Shown here piece after piece: positions 1 to 5,492 of a stretch of DNA of 5,492 nt. Position 1 is the stretch's first letter, and the number at the start of each line of letters is the position of its first letter. Below the pieces are notes generated by a model. The model was not told where the DNA came from and did not search any database. It worked only from the letters and a program-made list of their open reading frames with translations. The DNA comes from Armatimonadota bacterium (lineage in GTDB: Bacteria; Armatimonadota; Armatimonadia; Armatimonadales; Armatimonadaceae), in contig JACMIS010000741.1 in assembly GCA_014381035.1 (NCBI GenBank), positions 1 to 5,492 on the forward strand, written 5' to 3'. The translations under genes were made by a program, and so were the position numbers.

Positions 1-1
1 C

Positions 2-1789
2 GGGAAAACCACACTGTTGAAGATACTTCTTCATCTCGAATCGCCGGACACCGGTAGCGTTTCCGTCGCACGGGGTGTCCGTATCGGGTATCTATCACAG
101 ATCTCGGTTCTGGATGAATCGCGCACCGTTCGGGCGGAAGCAGAGACCGCGTTGTCCGCCCTGTCAGATGCCGAGAACGAACTGCGTGAGTCGGAGGAAC
201 GAATGGCGGCGAACCCCGAGGACGCCGACGCTATAGAAGCCTACGCAGCCGCCCATGACCGCTTCGAGTTTCTGGGAGGCGACAAAGCGCGAGACCATTT
301 GTTTGGCGCACTATCCGCGATGGGCTTTTCCGAGAGCGATCTGGATAAGCCGGTGGCGGTGCTTTCCGGCGGCGAGAAAACACGGCTCTCGATGGCGAAA
401 CTATTAACCTCCTCGCCGGACGTTCTCGCGCTCGACGAGCCGACGAACCACCTTGATATTCGTGCGGTCGAGTGGCTGGAAGGCTTTCTGCAAAAGTACC
501 CCGGTGCCGTGATCGTTGTTTCGCACGACCGACGCTTCCTGACCAACGTGATAGATACCGTGTGGGAACTGGAACACCGCACCATCACGCCCTACACCGG
601 CGGCTTCGTCAAATACCGCGAGATCAAGGCGGCGAACCGCGCCCGTCAGACGGAAGAGTATGGGCGTCAGCAAGCCGAGATCGCCCGCCAGGAGGAGTAC
701 ATCCGCCGCAACAAAGCAGGGCAAAACAGCAGGAATGCGATGGGGCGTGCGAAACAGTTAGCACGACTGGAGCGGATCGAGCGTCCGGTGGACGAAAAGG
801 TGACGATGGCGGCACGTGTAGACACGTCCGGTCGTTCCGGGCGCGAGGTAATCGTCTGCGAGCGGGCAACGAAACGCTACGATGCGAAGGCGATTCTGGA
901 TAATGCCAACTTCACAGTGGAGCGCGGAATGCGCGTCGGGGTGGTCGGACCGAACGGCGTCGGTAAATCCACGCTCGTCGAAATGATCGTCGGGGAGGAA
1001 TCGCCGGACTCCGGCTACTTGCGCGTCGGGCACGGTGTCACGGTCGCCTATCACAAACAGGAAGCAGACGATTTCGAGGACGAGGACTCGGTTCTCGATA
1101 CATTTTACGACCGCGCCGGAATGACCGTTGGCGAGGCACGCGCCCATCTGGCGAAGTTCCTGTTCACCGGCGAGGACGTTTTCAAGCCGATCAGCGGACT
1201 GTCCGGGGGCGAACGCTCCAAACTTGCCCTCGCTCTGATGGTGCTGTCGCCCGCGAACCTGCTCATCCTGGACGAACCGACAAACCATTTGGACGTATAT
1301 TCCTGCGACGCCCTCACGGAAGCATTGCAAAGTTACAAGGGAACGCTACTGGTAGTGTCGCACGACCGCGCCCTCCTGGACGCTGCGACGGATACAACAC
1401 TCGCCCTGACCGGGAACGGTAAATTAGAACTGTTCGAGGGAGCCTACTCCGCGTGGCGCGCCGAGCAAGAAGAAGCGACAACGGCAATTGCGCCCGGCAA
1501 ACCGAAGGTCGCCCCGCCCGTCGTCGTAATCCCCCCGCAAAGCACCTCGCACGGGCAATCGAAAGAGCGTCAGAAGGCGATCAAGCGTGTTTCGACAATC
1601 GAATCGGACATCGCGAAGATCGAGGCACAGATTAACGAGATAGAAACCGCGCTTTCTGCCCCTAAAGGCGTTGATCACGCCCTGCAACTGTCGAAGGATT
1701 ATGAGGCAGCGAAAAATGCCCTCACGGCTAAGTTCGAGGAGTGGGAAACGGCGACGATGGAAGCGGAAGCGTTAGGTGCCAGCATATAG
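2..1789 (+). CDS. ABC-F family ATPase, 5'-truncated by the window edge
   Basis: This is a cytoplasmic ABC-F protein: two ATP-binding cassettes on one chain and no membrane segments. Members act on the ribosome near the E site, as translation factors or antibiotic-protection proteins. The frame is open from base 2, where GKTTLLK is the end of the first Walker A, so the TTG at base 17 is not the true start; at least the first ~35-40 residues lie upstream. Cassette 1 then shows LSGGEKTR (362-385), Walker B ALDEPTNHLD and the switch histidine in VVSHDRR (codon 524-526). A charged helical linker (about 593-787, EEYIRRNKAG...RAKQLARLERIERP) fits the P-site tRNA-interaction motif region. Cassette 2 has GPNGVGKST (947-973), LSGGERSK (from 1199), LLILDEPTNHLD (from 1259) and VVSHDRALL. 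A Pro/Val-rich spacer leads to a C-terminal coiled coil (about 1558-1777), as in Uup and several Gram-positive-type ABC-F proteins. All catalytic motifs look intact. The subfamily, and whether it confers resistance, cannot be decided from sequence reading alone. Confidence 0.95.
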   Translation, partial: GKTTLLKILLHLESPDTGSVSVARGVRIGYLSQISVLDESRTVRAEAETALSALSDAENELRESEERMAANPEDADAIEAYAAAHDRFEFLGGDKARDHLFGALSAMGFSESDLDKPVAVLSGGEKTRLSMAKLLTSSPDVLALDEPTNHLDIRAVEWLEGFLQKYPGAVIVVSHDRRFLTNVIDTVWELEHRTITPYTGGFVKYREIKAANRARQTEEYGRQQAEIARQEEYIRRNKAGQNSRNAMGRAKQLARLERIERPVDEKVTMAARVDTSGRSGREVIVCERATKRYDAKAILDNANFTVERGMRVGVVGPNGVGKSTLVEMIVGEESPDSGYLRVGHGVTVAYHKQEADDFEDEDSVLDTFYDRAGMTVGEARAHLAKFLFTGEDVFKPISGLSGGERSKLALALMVLSPANLLILDEPTNHLDVYSCDALTEALQSYKGTLLVVSHDRALLDAATDTTLALTGNGKLELFEGAYSAWRAEQEEATTAIAPGKPKVAPPVVVIPPQSTSHGQSKERQKAIKRVSTIESDIAKIEAQINEIETALSAPKGVDHALQLSKDYEAAKNALTAKFEEWETATMEAEALGASI

Positions 1790-1824
1790 TGGTGTGGTTC
1801 TCGAACGTGCCGAATCAAGCAGGG

Positions 1825-1830
1825 TAAAAT
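1825..1830 (+). promoter_or_regulatory. Possible -10 element (TAAAAT) just before the AraC-type gene
   Basis: In the 53-nt gap between the ABC-F and AraC-type genes, TAAAAT matches the sigma70 -10 consensus at five of six positions. The best -35 candidate, TCGAAC at 1801-1806, matches only three of six at 18-nt spacing. If used, transcription would begin about six bases before the ATG at 1843, giving an almost leaderless mRNA. That would fit the lack of a Shine-Dalgarno at normal spacing, since the only purine run (AGGG, 1821-1824) is 18 nt upstream. No terminator hairpin separates the two genes, so read-through from the ABC-F gene is equally possible. This is a weak call. Confidence 0.22.
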
Positions 1831-1842
1831 ATCACCGTCAGC

Positions 1843-2739
1843 ATGGATAATTCAATCTTCCCTTTCGTCGAAGTCGATCTGGAGTGGGCGGCGCACCACC
1901 AGTGGCAGGCGGGAGACGCGGTCGCCCGGGGGGCGATGCGGGCTTATACCCTCTGGCTCGTTCTCAGCGGAGAACTGGACGTCAATGTCGCGGGACACAC
2001 CCGGCAGATCACGGAGGGCACCTTGCTCCTCCTCCCCCCCCATCTCAACCGGGAACTGAGCACGAAGAGCGGTGCCGACTGGCTGTCGGTGGGCATTATC
2101 GCACGCATTTTCGGGCGTGTCGATCTGTTACAACATCTGGAGGTTCCCGCGCAATGGACCCCGCCGCCCGCCGAACGGGACGTTATGGCGATGTGGATGT
2201 GCCAGATAGTCGCCGAATGGGTAGAAGTAGCAACCCCCGAAGGCAAACCGGTACTCTGGAAAAGCCCCCGGGTTCCCCTGCGATACCGTCAGCCGCGCGA
2301 TGCGGTTTCGTCCTTCATCAGTGCAGGACTGGGTCATGCTCTGGTCGGCATGTGTTGGCGTATGCTCAATCAGGAGGCAGTGAAGAAAAATGAAAGGGTG
2401 ATCGCGCTCGAAACACCGTCCTGGCTACCCCGTACCATTGAGCAGATCACACGCGAGCCGGGTACAGCGGTAAACGAATTAGCTAGAAACGCCGGTTTCA
2501 GTCCGGCACAGTTCCGCCGCAACTTTCACACCTGGGTCGGTACATCACCCCAAACGTATATAACGCAACGCCGCATGGAGGAGGCGCGTCGCCTGCTGAT
2601 AGTTACGGATCTTACGGTGGATCTCGTCGCGCAAAAAGTAGGATTTGAGAGTGCTTCCTACTTTACCCGGCTGTTTAAGAAACGATTCGGGGCGGCACCG
2701 GCTCGCTTCCGTCAGATGAGCCGCTACGTCCACGTGTGA
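1843..2739 (+). CDS. AraC-family transcriptional regulator
   Basis: A 298-residue DNA-binding regulator, a typical length for AraC/XylS proteins. The N-terminal part (about residues 25-95) looks like the AraC cupin sensor: a beta-rich stretch with WLVLSGELDVNVAGHTRQI, then GTLLLLPPHLNRE, the usual gly/pro-marked barrel turns. This domain normally binds a sugar or other small effector and helps dimerise. The C-terminal ~100 residues hold two helix-turn-helix units: VNELARNAGFSPAQFRRNFHTWVGTSP (from about residue 210) and the family signature LTVDLVAQKVGFESASYF followed by TRLFKKRFGAAPARFR (about 258-290). The ATG at 1843 is the first good start and keeps the whole cupin domain; the ribosome binding site is poor. 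It lies 53 nt after the ABC-F gene and 282 nt before the FAD oxidoreductase gene, which is a plausible target. Its effector is unknown. An 8-C run at 2034-2041 lies inside the sensor domain, but the frame is intact on both sides. Confidence 0.93.
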   Translation: MDNSIFPFVEVDLEWAAHHQWQAGDAVARGAMRAYTLWLVLSGELDVNVAGHTRQITEGTLLLLPPHLNRELSTKSGADWLSVGIIARIFGRVDLLQHLEVPAQWTPPPAERDVMAMWMCQIVAEWVEVATPEGKPVLWKSPRVPLRYRQPRDAVSSFISAGLGHALVGMCWRMLNQEAVKKNERVIALETPSWLPRTIEQITREPGTAVNELARNAGFSPAQFRRNFHTWVGTSPQTYITQRRMEEARRLLIVTDLTVDLVAQKVGFESASYFTRLFKKRFGAAPARFRQMSRYVHV

Positions 2740-2747
2740 GCGATGCC

Positions 2748-2819
2748 GCGTCTGTACCCATCGCTTCCCGGAAACATGAGCGAAAAAGGCATATTGTTGA
2801 GCGGGACGGGTACAGACGC
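2748..2819. repeat. Perfect 12-bp inverted repeat with 48-nt spacer
   Basis: GCGTCTGTACCC at 2748-2759 is exactly complementary to GGGTACAGACGC at 2808-2819. It begins 8 nt after the AraC-type stop codon. The spacer contains a small palindrome, TTCCCGGAA (2765-2773), and a few extra complementary bases next to the arms. No run of T follows the right arm (AACGCAACGG comes next), so it is not a standard intrinsic terminator. It could be a 3' mRNA-stabilising stem, a regulatory site in front of the oxidoreductase gene, or the relic of a tiny inverted-repeat element. No matching direct repeats flank it. The repeat itself is certain; its role is not. Confidence 0.7.
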
Positions 2820-2882
2820 AACGCAACGGACCCGGTATTATTAATGGGCAGGCAATCGGAGCCAAAACAATGGGGTTATGTG

Positions 2883-3020
2883 GTGAAGCAATCGACTCAC
2901 TCATACAGTCGTGCCACAGTGTTTACGCGGATCGAGATACTGGTTGCTATTGCTATTATCACAATTCTTTTTCCTGGGTTCGCTCAGATTCCTCCGTCAT
3001 TCAACGAAAGAACCAAATCC
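2883..3020 (+). pseudogene. Decayed prepilin-type N-terminal (type II/IV pseudopilin) fragment
   Basis: Reading from GTG 2883 (frame of base 2919) gives VKQSTHSYSRAT, then VFTRIEILVAIAIITILFPG, then FAQ. This resembles the prepilin N-terminus GFTLIELLVVIAIIAILAAILFPVFAQ: a short polar leader, F at +1, the conserved E at +5, a hydrophobic helix and the FP-FAQ end found in the very numerous DUF1559-like pseudopilins of Armatimonadota. Several features suggest it no longer works. The glycine at -1 needed by prepilin peptidase is Val, the +3 Leu is Arg, and four residues (one AAIL unit) seem deleted from the helix. After FAQ (ends about 2987) the pilin similarity fades, and no globular pilin domain follows before the oxidoreductase ATG at 3022. 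The frame itself stays open to 3197 but is only a shadow of the oxidoreductase gene there. Alternative: chance hydrophobic translation, though E+5 and FP-FAQ argue against that. Confidence 0.5.
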
Positions 3021-3021
3021 T

Positions 3022-5352
3022 ATGATCAAACAAGCACCCGAGCAACACCGGGAGTTGCAGACGCGAACTCTCGAAGCCGACCTTGTCGTGGTGGGCGGCG
3101 GACTTGCGGGAACGTGTTGTGCCCTGACTGCCGCGCGGGCAGGAATCCGGGTCATTTTAGTTCAGGATCGCCCCATCCTCGGTGGGAACGCCGGTAGCGA
3201 GGTGCGGCTATGGACGCTCGGCGCGACGGCGCACATGCAGAATAATAACCGATGGGCACGCGAAGGCGGCGTGATCGACGAAATTCTGGTCGAGAATATG
3301 TTCCGCAACCCGGAGGGCAATCCGTTGATCTTCGACACTATCCTTCTGGAAAAGGTCGTCACCGCACCCGGAATCACCCTGCTTCTCAATACCGCCGTTT
3401 ATGAAGCAACGAAAGGTGCGGGCGATCACATCGAAAGTGTTACGGCGTTCTGTCCACAAAACGCGACACACTATCATCTCCGCGCCCCGCTTTTTTGTGA
3501 TGCCAGCGGTGACGGTATCGTAGGCTTCCTCGCCGGGGCGGCTTTTCGAATGGGCGCGGAATCACGCGATGAATTCGGGGAAAAGTTCGCGCCGACACAG
3601 GAGTACGGACACCTACTCGGACACTCCATCTACTTTTACAGCAAGGATTTGGGCAGACCGGTACGTTTCGTGCCGCCCACTTTTGCCTTAGACGACGTGA
3701 CCGGCACTATCCCTCGCTTCCGCTCGTTCAATGCAAAAACCTATGGCTGTCGTCTCTGGTGGATCGAGTACGGCGGACGGCTCGACACGGTTCATGACAC
3801 CGAGCAGATTAAGTGGGAACTGTGGAAAGTGGTTTACGGCGTTTGGGATTACATCAAAAACAGTGGCAAGTTTCCCGACGCGGAGACACTGACGCTGGAA
3901 TGGGTCGGACATATTCCGGGAAAAAGGGAATCGCGCCGCTTTGAGGGCGATTACCTGCTGACGCAACAGGACATTATCGAGCAAAGGCACCACGCGGACG
4001 CGGTCGCGTTCGGCGGGTGGAGCATTGATCTACACCCGGCGGACGGTGTATTCTCGGAAAGACCGGGGTGCAACCAGTGGCATAGCAAGGGGCTTTACGA
4101 AATACCTTACCGTTGCTGTTACTCGCGTAATATCCCGAACCTGTTTCTCGCCGGACGGCTTCTCTCCGCAACGCATGTCGCTTTCGGTTCGAGTCGCGTC
4201 ATGGCGACATGCTCTCACGCCGGGCAGGCGGTCGGGATCGCTGCCGCACTGTGCACGGAACAAAACCTGTTACCCTCTGATCTCCGCGACGGCGAGCCGC
4301 TACGCGAGTTGCAACGAAATCTGCTACGAACCGGGCAACACATTCCAGGAATACGACTTGAGGATGGGGAGGACCTCGCACAAACCGCTTCCATCACGGT
4401 GTCGAGTCGCTTTCGGCTTCAATCGCTTCCGCCGGACGGTCCGCTTTTGCCGCTAACCAATTCCTGGGGGATGATGCTCCCCTTGCCAGCGGGATCTGTC
4501 CCACAGGTTACTTTCCTCCTTGATGTCGCCGAATCCGGGGCAACCCTGAATGCTGAGTTGCGCATCAGTAGCCGTTCCGATAATCACACACCTGATGTCA
4601 TTCTTGCGACGCGCACCCTCGACCTGAAGCCGGGGATGGACCAGGCCATCTGCCTGGATTTCGACACCGAGATAGATGTCCCGCGCTACGCTTTCGTCTG
4701 CCTGATGCACAACGAAGCTATACAGGTCCGGTGTAGCGAACAACGAGTGACCGGTTTGCTTTCTGTCTGCAATTGGTACGACGCGGTAAAAGAAGTTTCC
4801 GCGATGCAAAAGCCGACCGATGACATCGGAGTGGACACATTCGCGTTCTGGACGCCGCGCCGCCGCCCAGAGGGTCGCAATCTCGCCGTGTCTGTAAGCC
4901 CCCCGCTGGATGTATGGGGATGGCAAAACGTGACGAACGGGCTTCAACGCCCGGTCGCGCAACCTAACGCCTGGGTCGCCGACCCGGCGGACCCCGCACC
5001 GACGCTCATGCTCTCCTGGAACACCCCACAAACAATCGGTGCTATCGAACTTTTCTTCGACACGGACTACGATCATCCCATGGAATCGGTATTGATGGGA
5101 CACCCCGAAAGCGTCATGCCGTTCTGTGTCCGCCGCTACTATCTGAAAGATGACAAGGGCAACCAGATTGCCTGTCACGAGAGTAACCACCAAAGCCGCA
5201 ACCGAATCGTTCTGGAAACGCCAGTGCAGACGGAACGATTGACACTATACCTGAATCACCCCAGCGACCAGGTTCCTGCTACGCTCTTTGAGATTCGGTG
5301 TTACGCGACGAACAGCAACTTGCGTCAGGATGAAGTGACGAGGGACGAATAA
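3022..5352 (+). CDS. FAD-dependent oxidoreductase with C-terminal beta-sandwich domains
   Basis: A 776-residue flavoprotein of the PF12831 (FAD_oxidored) type; substrate unknown. The N-terminal Rossmann motif is DLVVVGGGLAGTCCALTAARAG (split: DLVVVGGGLAG, residues 20-30, then TCCALTAARAG), with VILVQDR ending beta-2 and the family hallmark ILGGNAGSEVRLW (52-64) beside it. DASGDG (160-165) and the second FAD-contact block FLAGRLLSATHVAFGSSRVM plus HAGQAVG (about 375-405) complete the cofactor domain. Residues ~435-600 form a beta-rich region, and ~620-763 (NLAVSVSPP...NAWVADPADPAPTLMLSW...LFEIRCYA) look like a galactose-binding/discoidin-like fold, often seen in glycan-related enzymes. ATG 3022 is chosen because it starts 19 residues before the Rossmann strand and has a weak GAAAG 11 nt upstream. 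A GTG at 2911 would add 37 residues resembling a signal peptide, but that DNA is explained by the prepilin relic in another frame. No credible signal peptide remains, so it is probably cytoplasmic. The AraC-type gene upstream is a possible regulator. Confidence 0.9.
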   Translation: MIKQAPEQHRELQTRTLEADLVVVGGGLAGTCCALTAARAGIRVILVQDRPILGGNAGSEVRLWTLGATAHMQNNNRWAREGGVIDEILVENMFRNPEGNPLIFDTILLEKVVTAPGITLLLNTAVYEATKGAGDHIESVTAFCPQNATHYHLRAPLFCDASGDGIVGFLAGAAFRMGAESRDEFGEKFAPTQEYGHLLGHSIYFYSKDLGRPVRFVPPTFALDDVTGTIPRFRSFNAKTYGCRLWWIEYGGRLDTVHDTEQIKWELWKVVYGVWDYIKNSGKFPDAETLTLEWVGHIPGKRESRRFEGDYLLTQQDIIEQRHHADAVAFGGWSIDLHPADGVFSERPGCNQWHSKGLYEIPYRCCYSRNIPNLFLAGRLLSATHVAFGSSRVMATCSHAGQAVGIAAALCTEQNLLPSDLRDGEPLRELQRNLLRTGQHIPGIRLEDGEDLAQTASITVSSRFRLQSLPPDGPLLPLTNSWGMMLPLPAGSVPQVTFLLDVAESGATLNAELRISSRSDNHTPDVILATRTLDLKPGMDQAICLDFDTEIDVPRYAFVCLMHNEAIQVRCSEQRVTGLLSVCNWYDAVKEVSAMQKPTDDIGVDTFAFWTPRRRPEGRNLAVSVSPPLDVWGWQNVTNGLQRPVAQPNAWVADPADPAPTLMLSWNTPQTIGAIELFFDTDYDHPMESVLMGHPESVMPFCVRRYYLKDDKGNQIACHESNHQSRNRIVLETPVQTERLTLYLNHPSDQVPATLFEIRCYATNSNLRQDEVTRDE

Positions 5353-5358
5353 ACGAAA

Positions 5359-5393
5359 ACAGGGCGCGTACTCGTAACGAGTACGCGCCCTGT
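5359..5393. terminator. Bidirectional intrinsic terminator between the oxidoreductase and 5S rRNA genes
   Basis: A perfect 16-bp stem (ACAGGGCGCGTACTCG, 5359-5374, pairing with 5378-5393) closes a 3-nt TAA loop. It lies 6 nt after the oxidoreductase stop codon. On the plus strand it is followed by CTTTTAC. On the minus strand it is followed by TTTCGTTTATT, a better U-tract, and lies just 12 nt beyond the likely 3' end of the 5S rRNA. One structure can therefore end both convergent transcripts. Confidence 0.9.
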
Positions 5394-5405
5394 CTTTTAC
5401 TAATA

Positions 5406-5492
5406 ATCTGGCGTCGTGCTATCTTCCCAGAGGCTTGTGCCACCAGTATTGTCGCCGCAGAAGCGTTTCACGACCGTGTTCGGAATGGGAAC
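5406..5492 (-). rRNA. rrf: 5S ribosomal RNA, 3' part (5' ~30 nt outside the window)
   Basis: The reverse complement starts GTTCCCATTCCGAACACGG, followed by TCGTGAAACGC, which aligns directly with the universally conserved 5S block (CCCATGCCGAACTCAGAAGTGAAACGC in E. coli, written in two parts: CCCATGCCGAACTC and AGAAGTGAAACGC). The rest follows 5S order: GCGGCGACAATACTGGTGG for helices III-V, GCCTCTGGGAAGATAGC for the loop E side, and GACGCCAGA, the 3' strand of helix I. The 3' end is set at about 5406 from the helix I strand and may be off by a few bases. About 87 nt are present out of the usual 115-120. 5S is normally the last gene of an rRNA operon, so 23S and 16S genes probably lie to the right of the window, transcribed towards the oxidoreductase gene. 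Confidence 0.94.

Noticed and set aside
17..19. TTG as the start codon of the ABC-F gene
   Set aside because: The same frame is open back to base 2 and encodes GKTTL, the end of Walker A; the gene clearly begins upstream of the window.
758..1330. A 190-residue open frame on the minus strand within the ABC-F gene
   Set aside because: It is antisense to the conserved second ATPase cassette and has no motifs of its own.
2748..2819. Intrinsic terminator for the AraC-type gene
   Set aside because: The stem has a 48-nt loop and no T-tract after the right arm, so it does not fit a standard terminator.
2820..3021. A sigma70 promoter for the oxidoreductase gene
   Set aside because: TATTAT (2836-2841) resembles a -10 box, but no -35 element sits at suitable spacing (TTGTTG at 2794-2799 is 36 nt away). 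One may exist, but I cannot place it.
2736..3197. A 153-residue plus-strand frame spanning the intergenic gap as an intact gene
   Set aside because: Only the middle (about 2883-2987) resembles a known family. The beginning overlaps the inverted repeat and has low-complexity charged sequence, and the end is an out-of-frame reading of the oxidoreductase gene. I keep only the prepilin-like part, as a relic.
4453..5193. A 246-residue open frame on the minus strand
   Set aside because: It lies wholly within the oxidoreductase gene, shows no recognisable motif, and is the kind of open antisense frame expected in GC-rich coding DNA.

Overview
The window looks like an ordinary stretch of a moderately GC-rich bacterial chromosome. 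It carries three same-direction protein genes, a decayed prepilin-like fragment and the end of a ribosomal RNA operon. No host is named by the sequence. The best taxonomic hint is the fragment at about 2880-3020. Its peptide (FTRIEILVAIAIITILFPGFAQ) resembles the FTLIELLVVIAIIAILAAILFPVFAQ prepilin N-terminus that is very abundant in Armatimonadota (Chthonomonas/Capsulimonas-like bacteria). Together with the carbohydrate-associated FAD oxidoreductase, this makes Armatimonadota or a relative my tentative guess; it is inference only.

Layout. Bases 2-1789 (+) hold an ABC-F ATPase whose start lies outside the window; the first complete codons already encode the Walker A GKTT. After 53 nt comes an AraC-family regulator (1843-2739, +) with an N-terminal cupin-like sensor and a C-terminal double helix-turn-helix. 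The 282-nt gap at 2740-3021 holds a perfect 12-bp inverted repeat around a 48-nt loop, followed by the prepilin-like fragment, which is out of frame with the next gene. Bases 3022-5352 (+) encode a large FAD-dependent oxidoreductase of the GGNA-S-E-VRL (PF12831-like) type with C-terminal beta-rich domains. A 16-bp GC-rich hairpin at 5359-5393 has T-tracts on both strands. The last ~87 nt are the 3' part of a 5S rRNA gene on the minus strand, so an rRNA operon converges on the oxidoreductase gene.

How the genes may work together. The ABC-F protein is a cytoplasmic ribosome-associated factor and is probably unrelated to its neighbours. The AraC regulator and the oxidoreductase are plausible partners, a regulator reading a small organic effector and controlling a sugar- or glycan-related redox enzyme, but the 282-nt gap argues against tight translational coupling. 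The convergent oxidoreductase and 5S rRNA genes appear to share one bidirectional terminator.

I found no CRISPR array, insertion sequence, tRNA or clear new multi-gene system. The most interesting items are the prepilin relic, its effect on start-codon choice for the oxidoreductase, and the unexplained inverted repeat.
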